From Lycocorax pyrrhopterus obiensis (taxonomy: Eukaryota; Chordata; Aves; Passeriformes; Paradisaeidae): DNA of 64,000 nt. Below, in pieces: positions 1 to 15,300 of this stretch (the stretch's first letter is position 1; each line of letters begins with the position of its first letter). The notes beneath the pieces were generated by a model. It saw only the letters and a list, made by a program, of their open reading frames with translations. It searched no databases and was not told the DNA's origin. The stretch covers positions 1,380,638 to 1,444,637 of the forward strand of contig JACSVZ010000004.1 in the NCBI GenBank assembly GCA_014706295.1, given 5' to 3'. The translations under genes and the position numbers were made by a program.

Positions 1-3000
1 AAATACTCCTAATTTTCAGACTGTGAAATAAAACAAATGTTCATAAAACAAAACAGATTGAAATGCTGTGTCAGCCTTGGGTATCAGGCCTCTCTGTTTC
101 CTTTATTGTGCAGTCACTTTTCTCAGTTTTCTATAAATGTCCTTCAAAATAGTGTTTGTTTCTCTTAAGATGAAAGCAAGCTTGGCCATCTACTCTAACA
201 GCTGTTTCTTACCAACAGCGGAGAGGTCTTGCTCTCCATGTGCTGCTTCTGGCCAGGCATTTCCATTCTGAAGCTGTAATGCTTGCAGACCCTTAGATGA
301 GCTGATCCAAGTCACTGATGCATCAGAAGACACTGCACTTTGCTGGATTTTTTTTCTGCCAGCTCAGTGACGTAAATTGGCTTAGGGAAGGAGTTTGACA
401 AGCATCAGAACTGCTGCAAACTGATTGATGGGAGCTGGGGGTGATGGAGGATAAATGCTACGCCTCCTCTTTGGAGCACTCTTGAGTTGTATGAAGTCAG
501 ATGATATCCTCTGCTTATCCAAATTTAGTACAGGAGGAGAGATCTTGGTATGGTTTTATAGTACTTAGTCTGAGCCCTCCATCTTTAGTCAGGCTCAATT
601 GCAAGTCTATTTTCTGTGAACTAAATTTTGCACAGAATCCTAAAGCAACTGCATTCAGTTCATGTGCCAATCAAGCAATTTTAGGATGTCCTTTTATGGG
701 GACATTAACATGTGAAAAACAATGAAAAACTTGCCAAAAAACTTCAGAATCTCATTTTCTTGTTTTAAACTGAGGGCAGGAGGTCACGTGAAAAATTGCC
801 ATTGTACAAATCTCACTGGTGCCAGCTGAAGTCACAGGTAAGATTTTGGCATGGCAGAGGTTGATCACTGACTTCAGGGAGGTGGACATCTTGTGTCAAG
901 CACTGATCCTTAGTGTTGTGATTGCTCTTTTGAAATGGAACAGCAGCAGTTGTGTACTCAGCAAGCTGCTGCAAGGATCCTGTGGTCTTAAGCCTTACTA
1001 AGAGTTGGATGGAGCAACACCTGTAAGTGTAGATTTAAAAGTTTATTTTTTTACGGGGGTGTCACCTTCTTATCCTGAATTAATCTTCAAGGCATACTGT
1101 GTATTAATGCACTAGGAAAATGAAGCTGCATGGGGCTTTTCCTTAGTGTGAAGTAAATGTACAGAAATTACCCTTTAGGAGGCTGAGATAAAATTGTAGA
1201 GCAACTTCTAGCTTGATTTCATGTAGGAGCCTTTTTTTCCTCCTCCCATCTCCTGAATATCTTTCAAGCCAACTTGATGGATGGAGACTTAAAATACAGA
1301 ACTTTAGCAAATGAAAGATGTAGGTAACAAGCTAGGAGTGCTTTAAACTGATGCAGAGGTCAGTCAGAGGCAGGCTTAAGTACATCGTCCATAAAATGAA
1401 GCAACTTCTGGTGAAGTTGTGCCTGTTAAAACACCAGAGTCTCCTGTGATTCAAATCACGTGTGAAATCAAATGAGGTCATATCTAGTGCTCATTGAGGG
1501 ACTTGTCAAACTGTTCGTGTAGTTGTGGTCTGATTTGTTACAAACAGGAATAATGTCTGGACCAAAACGGGATAAAGTATTCTTGTATAAAAGAAAAATG
1601 GAACATACTGAATAACAGTAGAGATTCCTTTTGAAAAGTAAAAAGCTGCAGTCCATTGACATGTACATGTGAAATATGATTCAGCATTGCCAAACTGTAT
1701 CCTGGAGTGTAGTGCAGCACAAAGCAAGCTCGGAGCTTTCATTTGTAGAGTGGTCTGTGGAAGCATAAGCATCTTCTGGGATAAAAAAACTACAGGGAAA
1801 AGCAGGGTCTGCTTAATGTCTCTGGTGTATGTGCCTGTCAAAATAAACAAAAGGCAAAAAAAACTCAATCAACCAAACCCACACAACCTACCTGTAGAAC
1901 TCTTCACTTGCATACCTGTATTCATTTTCTGAGTTTTTATCTGCTCATCTCACCTTTGTCTGATCAAGTAGCAGAGTTGAGTGATGCACTGTTAGCATTT
2001 GGGAGAATGCTGGTGTAGAATTGCTGGATTGCCTGCATCCTGCTAGGCATGAGGAAGGTGTGCAAGTTTTTTTCCCATCCCCCTTTAGAAATAAGCAGTT
2101 TCACTTAGTTGTTTCAAGTATTTTTATTCTATACAGTCCCTGAGTACTCATGCTGTGTTCTGAAATGTGAAGAAATGTCTTGAGCTGTTATCTGAAAACT
2201 GCCAGTGTGGAGTCAGCAAGGTAGAGCTCAGAGCTAGTGAGTTGAAAAATCCTTTGACCTTCTCAGTGGACTCTTTCCTGGCTGGTAATCTACTCTGGAT
2301 AGTTCAAGGTGAATTCATTAAATATCTCTTATGCCAGCTTGCTGTGTTCTAGCTGTGAAAGAAAGGTTTATATACACTGAAATCCTACATGAAAGAAGTG
2401 GCAGGCAGACAACGGTTTAGCTGATGACGGAGCTACCGAAAAAACCTGCTACAGTGAAACTTCCTTGGGATGCCTGCTCATCCTCCTTACTTGCCCAGTA
2501 CATGAACTACATTTCTGGGTTAGATGTGCTCATATAATGGCTGGATTCTTGTGTGTGACCTGCTGCTCTGTGTTGCCTGTCCTTGAAGACCTCACTACAA
2601 TTCCATCAGCCAGGAATGTTAGCTGCCAACTGTACTCGACTGTCGGATAGCTTCTCACAAATTGGGCAATGTCCCAGCAAAACTTTAATATGGGTGGGTT
2701 GATTGACATATATCAAACTCTTAACCTGTTCTCTCTAACTGGCAGGTATAGATTCTAAATCTTCTGGTCCTTGCCTATTCTCTGTGGCTTCTGCGAGGTG
2801 GCATTGGAAGTCTTGTACTGGCTTCTGTTAGTGCAGGGACTCAAATGCTTAGCTAGCTGTTAGTGAGGGGGAAGGGAGAGGATTAAGTTAAGATCAGGTG
2901 TTTGTCCCTTGCAAAGGTTTAGGTGTTCCTTAGTTAAAATATGTGCTGTTGTGTTTGAGCTAAGTTTTCTCAACTGTGAGAAAAGAGCCTGAGTGCTGAG

Positions 3001-3302
3001 TGGAACTGGTGGACAAAACTGTGCTGTTTCTCAATAGCTCTGAGTGCTTGAGACTCAAAAACTGTGCACATTTACTCTTCTGTGACTGAAAAGCTGTGCA
3101 GCCGCTGAAATGCAGTGGTGTTGCTTTGTGGATGATCTTGAAACACAGCAGAGTAGCATTGTGTTTTAATATTTTGTGTAGTGTTGTCAGCTGGCTCTGA
3201 AGAAAATGTAATAACAGTGTGGAAGTCTGCTAAAACATAGCATGTTAAAAAAAAAGACATCTCCTCCTTGGTTTTACCTAAGTTTTTCCTTTTGTTTTGT
3301 AG
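1..3302 (+). other. ATL2: ATL2 intron, 3' part
   Basis: This is non-coding sequence upstream of the first visible ATL2 exon. I looked for the exon that should carry the P-loop (G1) motif of the atlastin GTPase and did not see it, so it lies before the window. The stretch ends in a T-rich polypyrimidine tract and an AG acceptor at 3301-3302. I recognised no other gene, RNA gene or repeat in it. Short open frames here have no family resemblance. Confidence 0.7.
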
Positions 3303-6300
3303 ACTTCTCCTTGTTGGATAGGTGGAAACACTGAGCCATTGACCGGGTTTACATGGAGAGGTGGATGTGAACGGGAAACGACTGGCATTCAGATTTGGAG
3401 TGAAGTGTTTGTAATTGATAAACCTAATGGAACAAAGGTGAGTGCTTGACTTACCTTGATTTACTCAAGGTCTCTCTTGGAGGTGGTGTGGGTTTTTTAA
3501 TTTGGTTTGGTTTTGTGGTGGTGGGTTTTTTGCTGAGGTTTTTTTTTTTTAACAAAAGAAGAGAGGCTGTGGATGCCTCATCCTGAGAGGTGTTCCCAGT
3601 CAGGTTCAATGGGAGTCTGAGCAACCTGGTCTAGTGGAAAGTGTCCCTGACTATGGGAACAAGATGATCTTCAGAGGTCCCTTTCAGCCTAATCAGTTTT
3701 TATGATTCTAAAACTTAAATAGGTGTGTGTGAGGACTTTTACTCTGTGTGCACCTTTAATGTCATGGGTTTCATGGTGGCACTTGGAACATTGGTTGCTG
3801 TCCTTTGCACTGAGTAGCTGTGTAACGTATGTGGAAGCTGTATATCAGAGTAAGGATGGAGATTGGTTCTTACAAGCCAGCAGAAAAATTCAACAATAGT
3901 CTCATTCTGAGAGTACTTTGTTTTGGCAAAGTCTACCCTGTCCAGGCTGATGGGTGGGTTATCCTGGGAATGTTGTAAGACTGTAATGGCTATAAATACC
4001 ATCTGCAGACAAATGCTGTGGTGAAAAGCTCTGTAACAAACACTGTTCTTTGAAGGGTGAGAATATGTTCTAGCTTCTAGCTGTGTTCTAGTGAAATGTA
4101 GTGCATGGCTGTAAGTACTTTAGTGTGTGGAAGCTGGTCCTTCCATACAATTTTGACAGGTAGTCTATAAAAAAGGACTAAGTCTAACAGTGGGAAAAAA
4201 AGCACTAACTTGATTCTTTTTTAACTCTTAAGTCAGTCTAACTACAAAGTTTAGTTGGAGGTGTTTATGCTGAAACAAAGTGTTAATGTCATTAATAAAT
4301 ATTTACTCCACAATACTGGTGGTGATCTTGAGCTATTCATGTTCTGAACCATCAGTTCTAGTAAATTTCATACCCTTTGCATTTGCAAAGGAAACATCTG
4401 AAGCCCAGTCCATGGGACATGGATCTTAAAAATAGTGGCTTAGTAGTGTGCAGGAAGTTTTAACAAATTTCACGGCTAACCAAACATTTCTCTGGTTAAA
4501 AACCAGTTATGTTGTGTGGATTTGTTTGGGAACAAATCACTCACTTGTTGTTGCTTATCATTGGGAAAGAGAAGGGAATTGTAGTAGATCCCAAAGATGG
4601 GAGTTGGACTGATAAACTTTTTTTCATTAGTATCACTTCCTTCCTTGTCATTCCAGCAGACAGTCAGTATCAATTATCTTGTTTTCTGCTGAAAATAATT
4701 ATTTTAAGATGCATTTATATATATTTATAAGTAACCATCTTACTCATAGCTCTAATGAGCTTTGCTAGATCTGCAGCTGAGGCTTCCAGTGGAGGAGAGC
4801 TGTCAGTTGCTCTGCACTGCACCCCCACTGGGCCAAGGAGGGCTGTTTCTATGGGAGAAGGTAGCTGGGCAAGGCCAGGGACTTGAGGCTGATGCCAGGG
4901 CCCTCTGGCTTCTGCTGACTCAGCTGTGGGTGTGTGTAGTCACGTGTGCGGGGAGCTGGCTGAGGTTTAATCAGTAGGCACAGGGGCAGAGACTTGCTCT
5001 GCTTGACACAGAGCTTAGCTCAGTGGCCTGGAGTATGAAAGTGTCCATGATCTGGTTAACTGCTGCTGTTCTTTCAAACTCTGCAGGTTGCTGTACTACT
5101 CATGGATACCCAAGGTGCCTTTGATAGCCAATCCACTATCAAAGACTGTGCGACGGTTTTTGCCCTGAGCACCATGACGAGCTCTGTCCAGGTGAGAATA
5201 TCCATGCTGGCAAATAATGGCAGAACCCTCTGTCCTGAGCATGCAAAGAATATCTCTCGAGCCACACTTGGAAAGTTCAGCTGCATGTCTTCCTCCAACT
5301 CTGATTTAAAAGTCTATGCTTTGTCTTCTTTTCAGCGTAGGACATAAACTACCCAAGTTGCTTGGTGGAATCAAGGTTATGCAAGGCCAGGCTGAGTTAA
5401 ATTGCTGACAGAACTGGGAAATCCCCTTCCCCTTCCCCCACCAAGATGTCAAAGTAGCAGCTGCTTCATTACAGATGTGTTACAGAATCTTTTTTAAGGC
5501 TTTAGATACAGTTTGGGGTGACATTATGCTGTGATCAGCCAAACTTAAAATTGCTGCTTCTGTTTAAGTGTCAATTAAACTCCTGACAATTGTGCTATAC
5601 TTAAAACTACTTCTAAGCTTGTGCCTTAAAAGTGCCAAAAGCGAGCAGGTTTTTGAGGGGTGACAAGTGACTTTCTTCAGACATGCTACAACATAAAAGG
5701 AACAGGAGTATATGGAGCACCACTTCTGTCCTGTGGAGTTGGCTCTGGTGGATTGTTTTTGAATAAGGAGGTGACTTTTGTTTGAGATGTGTTCTGTGAC
5801 ACCTTTCTACTTGCTCGCTTTTGGGTAGTTATACTTTTTCTGGAGAGAGCAAAATACTCAGTGTGCGAAAAAGGCTATATGAATGTAAGACAGTGGTTTC
5901 ATGTGCCACTGTAATTCTCTGACTGTCTCTTGCAGGTATACAACTTGTCTCAGAATATTCAGGAAGATGACCTTCAACATTTGCAGGTAGGAGTATGGTG
6001 AATTTATGTTAAGCTGCTTCTGAACTGAAAGTCTTGACAATGTTCTAGAAGTTACTACTCGTCTAACTGACTTGAGAGCTGTTTGCTATTTCATGTAAAA
6101 CACTGAATTTGACCTGATACTAAAACTGGTGCTGTCTGTAAAAACTGTGTTTGCATCAACTCCGTGATGCCTCTGCTGTGCCAATGTAGAGGTAAAATAG
6201 TACAGGCTTCTAATCTGGCTGATTCTTTTAAAGTCTGTTCTCTGTATTGCAAGTTCTGAAATTCCCAAAAAAAAGAGAAAGGAAAATTATTTATGGAAAT

Positions 6301-9300
6301 ACTTAGTAGTGAAACTCCCATGTTTCCCATTTTTCCTAAAATAGGAAAATGGATGTTATTTCATAACCAGTTTGTAAGGAAGTGTTGGAGCTTGGGTCAG
6401 GCCAGGAGTCTTCTGCCCAGAAGCCATCTCTGATTTTTCATCTGAGAAACTTCTGCAGAGTTTTATTTCTGCTTAGAAATAAAAGCAGGAAAATGTTGTC
6501 TTCTCTTCACCATGGGGTTTTTAGCCTCTAATGGAACATTGTGGTCAAAGGCCACCAAATTCTGGCTTCATGTGAATGGTGCAAGAACCTTATCTCCTTA
6601 ACTTAAAACCTGTAGCTTTAGAGAATAGCTTGTGTATTGCCAAATGCCAAGGCCATGACCTTGTCACAGCTTAAAACTGTTCTGCGTGTCTTCAGTGCTA
6701 CAGCAGACCGGCTGCCAGTGCTGGAAGTAGAAGAGCACTAACTAAATGTAGTCTTGTGGAGCTGTTCTCAATTAACAGGGTTGTATCACTGGGCCAACAC
6801 CCCCTATACCCCAAAAAACCCAGCCAAGCACCAAAACCAAAAAAATCCATCAGTAGTTATTTGAAAGCTAGGCTTCCCTTGAGACTTCGGTCCTTTAACA
6901 GCCTCAGTGCCATCTGAATAAAATAATCTGTTTCTGTTATACTGGAGGGTGAGACTTAAGGGAAGAGAAGGATGATAAATACAAGCACTGGGTAGGGGAC
7001 ACCAGTGCATTTAAAGTTGCAGCAAGGAATCACGGTGTGAGGGAAGGAAATTCTAAATTTCTGTTCTAACAGGAATTTATGTAAATCTGAAATACTGTTA
7101 GTCTCCGACTGCCTTTTGCATTTAGTGGGGAAGTGAATGAGTTTGGGTCAAAGAAGCCAGACTCATGTGGGTGCTTGGCCACTTCACAGCTGCTTTTGCT
7201 CAGGGTGACAAGGGCTTGGAAGTTAAATTGTGTTAAATTAGTCTTGTAAGTTCTCAGGTGCTCTTGTGATCAACACAGGAACTGTCTTTTGAGCCATAAT
7301 TTATCTGAGATGCTCCAGGAATTAGTTTAATGCAGAACAATGATTGCTTGGTACTGGAGAATTCTGGTGTGCTTCCATCATCTCTACCTCCAAGATCTGT
7401 AAGGAGGCTGGCATGGATCGATCCCTGCCAGTGTTGGCCCTTGCTGAAACAGCCAGCACAGTCCATAATTCCCGTTCTTGTGGGTGGTTTGGCCTGCTCA
7501 GGCCAGCGAGGAATGCTGCTGGTGTTAAAGATGGTGAAAGCAGTAAGAGGAAGACAGCTGATACTTGCCTTTATACTGGAGGGAAGGAACAATTATTAGT
7601 TAAGGTCACGGGCTAAAGCAGAGATCTGAGAAGCTGCTGAACTTGGCTTGTATTTAAATGTCTGATATATTGGCTAGAGCCAAGTTCCCTGGGATTTCCA
7701 GGAATAAACCTTTTGTGGGAAGTAAGGGGCAAATGTTAGACAGGCTTACCTCCTTAGCCCAGGAAGCAAGTGTTGGAAGCTGGCTTGGTGAGAGATGCAG
7801 CCAGCTTTTCTCTGAGAATAGCCCACAAGCCATCTACTTAGAGCTGCAGTGTGTAGAGTTCAGGAATGGCACTGTGAAGCCAGTGGGAATCATGTCTCCT
7901 ACCTGAATCTTACTGAGGGTTGGTATACTCATTATCGAGCTTTATTTGCTATTCTCAACCTATAGTAAGATACAAGATGGAATGCTTTTATTTTTTAGTG
8001 ACATAATAGAATGTTTGACAGTAGAAAAATGTGTTTTCTGTGTGGCACACCCTTACACTGTTCTTTCTCTCAGTTGTTTACAGAATATGGAAGACTAGCT
8101 ATGGAAGAAATTTACCAAAAGCCGTTTCAGGTAACTATGGGTTGAATGGATTTAAGCAGTTGAATGTGTAGAAAATGAGCTCAGGATAATTTCTGAAGAT
8201 AAATTAGTTGGGCTCAAGGTAACCAGTTCTTGGCAAGACTAATTTTCCTTCACTATTGCCACATGGCTTTGCAAAAACCCAAAGGAAAAATGCTGAAGAG
8301 GATCACATTTTGAGCAAGTATAGCCTTCTGCTTGAGTTATAAGGTGTAAAAGGAATCAAAATGTCAAGTGATGTGCAGGTGTTAAGGAGAAAAATTTTGT
8401 GCTGCCTTCTTATTTATTACTCTGAGATATGGTTGGTCTTTGCTGGTGGTAGATGGTTCTGAGAAAAGGTCCTGTTTGGTGGTGGGTTTTTTGTTTGGTT
8501 GGTTTTTTAAACAAGCAAACACTTGCACCACAGAGCTACACGGCTGCTTCATTTAGAGAAGCCAAATATACCAAAAAACTTACATAGTATCCTTACTTGT
8601 AATCTAGAATATATTTAGTTTTAGAGTAGCCAAATACTTAAAATAATCACACGTGATAGAATTTTTGACCTTAGGAATGATGCAAACCATTCACTGCTGT
8701 TCTTCCTGTTGCAGACATTAATGTTCTTAATTAGAGATTGGAGTTATCCTTATGAACATGCATATGGCTTGGAAGGAGGAAAAAAGTTCCTAGAGAAAAG
8801 ATTGCAGGTAAGTTATCTCCAGTAGTCCTATTCTGATCTTCTAAGTGACACCTTGCTGTCAAGGCAATGATGCAGCGTGAGCTGGCTCCTTGTGCTAATA
8901 AAATACATTTGTGGTGTTTCCACTCATATGCAAAGTTGACATTATTAGGTTCAGGAATAAAAGTTTAAACACTCTTCTGTGCTCTTACTGCTTTTAAGAT
9001 GATGGTTAATCTTGATTGCAGTGCTGCAAAACTGGTAGCAGTTCATACTGCCTTTTTTTTCCTTCAGGTAAAGCAAAACCAACATGAAGAGCTACAGAAT
9101 GTAAGGAAGCATATTCACTCCTGTTTCAGTAATCTGGGGTGTTTCCTGTTGCCCCACCCTGGTCTTAAAGTTGCAACAAATCCAAATTTTGATGGGCGAT
9201 TGAATGGTAGGAAGCTTTTCATTTTGTTGATTCAGATCACTGAGATTGTTTTCTTTTATGATGGAAGTTAAGCACTGTAATGGTTAGCTATTTAAATGCC

Positions 9301-12300
9301 TGACTGGAAAATATAAGTTTAAAAGGTGAAACTGCATAATTTAGAAATGTGCATTGTGTGCTCTTTTTAGTGGTTTAAAGGCAGAGGAATTAAGCAGGCA
9401 GAGGGAATGGATATCTTTGTGTCTGGCTGTTCATTGCAATCTGATAACGTGAGATGTGCTTAAAGGTCATTAAATAGAGATTCCAAAGATAACTAAAGGC
9501 TCCAGAGGGCAGAATTCGAATGATTAAAGACTTTACTTTCTTTAAAGGCTTTTCTCTAAAAACTTGGTGAACCACAGGTCAGCTCTAAAATGGCTGCAAT
9601 AAAAGCTGTAAGGTTCTGCTACTGCAGAATGAGAGGCAGTCAGGATTCCTCCAGTGGATGCCTGTCCCCCAACAGAGGGAATGCATCAGGATGGCAAAGG
9701 CTATAAAAGTGAGCTGCAGTGGTGGGATGCCAACTCCTGGCTGTGCTGAGGGTACAGACCTGTGGGGTCGTTGTGCATTGGTGTAATTGGGGAAATGCAC
9801 TTTAAATATTCAAAGGACAATGGAACCTTGTTCTCCCTCTGAAGTTAAGATTGGTAGATTAAGAGTAGGTAGAACTTACTAAAGCTATATTATGTATGTA
9901 AGCTTTTAAATACCTTAAAAATGCAGTTCAGAGTTGTGATGCTGTGGATTTAGAAGGATCATGGGCTGTCAGTGTTCCTTTAGGAGATACAGGATTGAAA
10001 ACTAACCACTTTTTTCTCCTGGAATTGATTGAATTTTACTAGATATAGATGAGGATTTTAAGAATGAACTGCGGAATTTGGTGCCATTACTGCTTGCCCC
10101 TGAAAACTTGGTAGAAAAAGAGATTAGTGGATCCAAGGTGACCTGTAGAGATCTTGTAGAATACTTCAAGGTAAGCAAACTCATACTAATTATTTCTGTT
10201 AATAGCTTAGAAGGCAGTATTCTAATTTTAGGCCATGTTGTTCCCAGAGAAGATGAGATATCTAGGCTGACACTCACTGATCAGCTCACTTTTATTTTGA
10301 TTTCATTACTCTGACTTTCCAGAACTGGCACACTACTTCCTAACAGTACAGCTCTTAGCAAGCTACTGTTAGCAAAATTTGTGGGTTGGTGGTTTTTATT
10401 TTCCTCTCTGTGAATTGGCTGAAATAGCTCAAGCTTTATTAGATTTTTTTTTCCTACTTCGAAATCCCAGTTCGGTTTTTTTGGTTTGGTTTGGTTATTT
10501 TTAATTAAAGTAGGTCTCATGTAGTTTTTACACATAGTAAACCAGCTCTTAAACTGCTAGGTATGCAATGAAAATTTCAGATACTCCCCTCTGGATTTTT
10601 AACATGCAAGGAAGGTTCTTGCTAAACACTTGCATGTGTATGTGTAGCACCACTATGCTCTGAAGTATTTATGTATGACACTCACAGCTGTTAGTCTTGA
10701 GCTTTTTTGGTATCATGGTGACACCAGCAGAAATATGATAACATAATCTCTCCATCACCAGGGATTGCCCTGGTGTGCATAGCCTTTTTTTTTTTTTTTT
10801 TTTTTTTGTATTGGAATGACTTAGACAGTTGGCTTGGTAAGAATGATGCCACTGTCTCCTAAAGACAGGAATTTTGCTTTGCTACTTTTGGGGTAGAAAA
10901 GTTAGGCTGATGTTGAGAAACAAACTATGCAATGAAGGAATCTGAGACCAGAGTTCATTTAACTTCACTTGTAAAATGAAGCAACTTTTTTAAAGGAAAG
11001 ATACGATATGGGATGCAGAAGTGATGGCTGTTCTGACAAGCATAAAATCAACACTGGAGCTCAGAGGTTCAGTCTGTGTTTACATGGTTGCATGCTGCTT
11101 TTTGCTCCAGTTTTTCTCTAGTAGGACCCACTCAGGTACAGTGCAGGGAGTGCATGTTCAGCAGCAGTTTAGAAAGGACTGCATCCTAAAAACCAAATGT
11201 AAAACCTTTATTGGAAAGCTGATTCCTATCCTGTATCCAGTTGGGGAGCAGTCCTGTGGGGTGCTGCAGAAATGCCATGCTTATGTAACTAAAGAGGACT
11301 GCTCCCTTGGGACTGTGCATCTGAAGCTGAGATTGTGAGGCCTGAGTTGGAAACTGTAGGGCTTTTACTTGGAGGAAATAGCTACAGAAGCAAGGAGGGT
11401 GTCAAGGGAACGGAGTCCTGTATAACTCTATATGTTTTTGTAGGTTGCTCTACAACCTAGAGCGTTGAGTACATGAGGACCCTGTTAACCTTGTTCTCTC
11501 CTCCCGTAGAGCAAAAAATCCTCAGGCCCGAGGCTTGTAGACAAGGCAGGGAGGAAGGCAGTAGCAGTGTGAAGAGAGTGAAGATAGACCCCCCTCGAGG
11601 GGCAGAGAGTGGCCTTGCTGGTGTAACTTGCACAGCTTGTCCAAAGCACTGGAATGGCTGCTGCTGCCTGCTGTGCCCCTCTTCGCTGTCCCCAGGAGCT
11701 GTGCCATGGGCCAGCTTGTGGGCTGGAGAAGAAATGAAGTGTGTGTTCTCTTCCAGCCCTCTGGAACCCTGGGGAAAGAAAGGACACCTGAGGATAAGTG
11801 GGGTGGGGCACAGAGAGGTAGGATGCCTGCTTAGCTTCTGGAAGTGTTTTGCCTGCTCAGCTCTGTCTGCATTAAGTGCCTTGATCTGTTTTTTCCTCCT
11901 ACACTTCAGTAGATGAAGGCATGTGGGGAAATATAAGTATTGGTTCTCCCAGTGCTGGGGTAAGTTTGGGCAGACCTCTTGCCAGAAAGTCTGGGATAGT
12001 CATCTCCACTCTTTCGTTATGGATGAAGATTCCCTGTTTAGCAAAGACCTTATGTATTTGAGGGAGCAGACCTGTCACTTCTTGAGACAGAGGTGATGTC
12101 TCCTCAGGGTGCTCTGCTGCCCTGCTGGGCCCCAGTCCTGGGCACAGGACAGTGAAGGGGAAAAAATGTCAGACTTGTAAGAAGAAATTTTCATGATTTA
12201 ATATTTAGCACTATTACAAAGAAATATTCTGAGCTCTATCTTTGTATTATCCCTTATTTTTCATTCTCCTTAAACATAAATGTTTAGGAAAATAAACCTT

Positions 12301-15300
12301 TTTTTTTTCCCCTCACATTTAGGCTTACATTAAAATCTATCAAGGAGAGGAGCTACCTCATCCGAAATCTATGCTGCAGGTATTTTATTTTTCTTTCAAA
12401 TAGTCTGATTAGATGATGTGTACTTTGTAAGTTCTTTGCAGTTGAAGAATCATGACTGCTGTGGGCCTGAAGCTCCCCCACACAGCTGTAGTTCTTGAAG
12501 GATCTGTGTACTTTGAAAGCCACCTGAACTGTGATGGTTGGGTACTTTTCCCTCCGTTTCATCAACCAAATGAAATGAAATCAACCAAATGGAGCAGGGG
12601 TCTATCTGATTGGGTTTTTTAGCTGCTTTACTCTTTAAGCATGGGTTTCCTGTAACTTGCTGTTTGGCTGGGAGATCCAGAAAATGACATCTTGCAGCTT
12701 TAACTACAATAATTGTCCCTGACATGACACAGGTAGAAAATAAGTCTTAAGTTCTTAACAAAATTGACAATTACGATTGATGCCCAAACTGTACAACTAT
12801 TAATGCAGAAATAATACCAGCTTCCTTCTTTCCTCTTAGGTAGTGGGAGTAATCCAGTACCAGGATTAATATATAGTAGTTTAGTGACCCTTATTTGCTT
12901 ATTAACAGTAGAGCATTCAGAAGAGATTGCCCAGGATTAAAAGCCTGTACAAGCAAGCTGAGGTTTGTTTGCAGCTGTGCTAGAAAGCTGAAGAAAGGCA
13001 GCAATATGTTTTAGTGTGTATTGCTGAACTTCACTTATTTTTGTGTGGCCTTTTCCCGGCCATCAGAAACTCTGGAGGTTTTGGGGCTATGTTGGGAGTG
13101 TAATGCTGTGTGTAACCTGGAAATGCTGTGATGACAGAGGATGCTCCGTGTTTTCTAGGCAACAGCTGAGGCGAACAATCTTGCTGCTGTGGCAGGAGCA
13201 AAGGACTTGTACAGCAAAGGCATGGAGCAGGTATGATGGCACAACCTTTCCTAAACACCTGCATGCAGATACAGGCCTTCAGCTTCCATGTTGTACTCTG
13301 TGTGTGAGCACTTCAGTGGGGGAAAGTAGCTCAGGGCCAGGACTTGTGTGTTTTCTGCACTCTGCTCTGAGCTGAGGTGTCCGATGCTAGGGAGGTATGA
13401 AAATGGGTGTGTTTGCAGGATTCCCACCTGTTAGTTCCCTCCATAGCTCTTGACAGGCATCTCAGAATCCTGTGACATGAAATGCACAAGCAGGTGAGCA
13501 GACATTTGTTGTGCCAGGGTTGCACAGGGGTGGAATTCTAGTCCTGTAGTCTCATGCTTCTGAATTGTGGCCATTCATTAGCTGTAAAATGCAAGGATTG
13601 AAATGATTCTGAAGTTTTTTAAAAAGCTTGAAATACAGGAATTACTTTGAAAAATCTGTGTATGTAGTTTCTTTCTTGCTTCTCTTGAAGACAGTGATTT
13701 TATATCATTCTAAGGTGAATGCTGGATGGATTTCATACTTCATTGTAGTGGTATGCAAGGTTTTATCATGGGAAATTCTGAAAACCATTACCTGTCTTGT
13801 AAAGGTTAACAGGACTGTGCTTATTGTGAAACTGTACAACCAGAAAGACCAGTAGGTGTGAGAACATGCTACAAATGTAGCTGCCCATTAATTAGGCTAA
13901 TTGTGGTCTTAATTGCTGAAGTAGCTTTCTGTTTTGAAATTAGAGTAGGATCTAATGTTAGTGGCAGACAAGCCAGTTCCATTCGTTAGCAGGCTGTTTG
14001 GAGAATGTTCTGCTGGTTTAAAGGAACTCCTCTGTTTCCATTTTGGAAAATGTCTTGAAATAGTAAATATGTTGTTTATAATACGTGTCAAGTCTGCCTT
14101 CCAAACTTGAATCTTCAGTGGTTGTTGAGATACTGTAGTTGTAAGGTTTCTAACTTGGAGCAGAGAATAAACAGAAACAGATGTTCTTTTAAACAGACTT
14201 TGTTTCCATAGTAATGTTCCCCGGTACTGTATATTTTTATATCACTGTAGAGATATGCACAAATTATGGAATAGTTTTTTATCCAGATGTCTCATATGAT
14301 GTTCTTGATCTGACACAGCTCTGAAACTTCTATTTTTAAAACCAGAAGTGGGAACTCTTTAGATTTAAAACTTGATTATGTAAAGGTAGTTCTTACTGCA
14401 GCTTCTGAGTTGTCCTTGTGAACCAAAGCCCTCCTTTGCTGAGCATGCATAACCAAAATACTGTCCCCCCTAATGACCTGAAATGTAAGGAACAACAGGT
14501 GCAGTGTCACAGAGTACAAGGAAACAGTGGCAGTTACTTGTGTGGTGGCCTCCTAATTTCTCAGTAGCTCCTAGTGTTTAACGTGCTCTGGGCAATGTGG
14601 AAAAAACTGTTTTGAAGGATGAGATTAGTAACCATTTTCCAGGGAGTTTTGGTGGATGTGGAGGACTTCATTATGGGACAAAGTAGGGATGTGCATGTGG
14701 CTGTTGTCCTGTCCTTCTGGGCCTGCCTGAAGAGGACAGTAGGAGTTCAGTCCTGTGCTGTGGGTCTGTGTGTGTTTGGACAGGTGAGGCTCCTGCCATG
14801 CCGTGATCCAAAGCTGCTTCGCTGGCTGGGCCTGGAGCTCACAGAGCCAAGGGAGCTGCAGAAGGGAGGAGGGCAGCGAGGGGCAGGTGCTTTCTGTGCA
14901 GCAGCAGATGCTCAGGGTGTGATTCTGTCATCTCTGGTTGCTCCCACAGGTGTGTGGGGGAGATAAGCCTTACATTGCCCCATCGGACCTCGAGCGGAAG
15001 CACCAGGATTTCCGAGAGAGCGCCATCCGGCAGTTCCGCTCCGTGAAGAAGATGGGAGGGGAGGAGTTCTGCCGGCGCTACCAGGAGCAACTCGAAGTGG
15101 AAATCGACGAGATCTATGCAAACTTTGTGAAGCACAACGATGGCAAAAACATCTTTTATGCTGCTCGTACCCCTGCCACTCTATTTGCAGTCATGTTTGC
15201 CATGTACATAATCTCAGGACTGACTGGGTTCCTTGGCATGAACTCCATAGCTGCCCTGTGTAATCTTGTGCTGGGGATGGCTCTTATATCGTTTTGTACT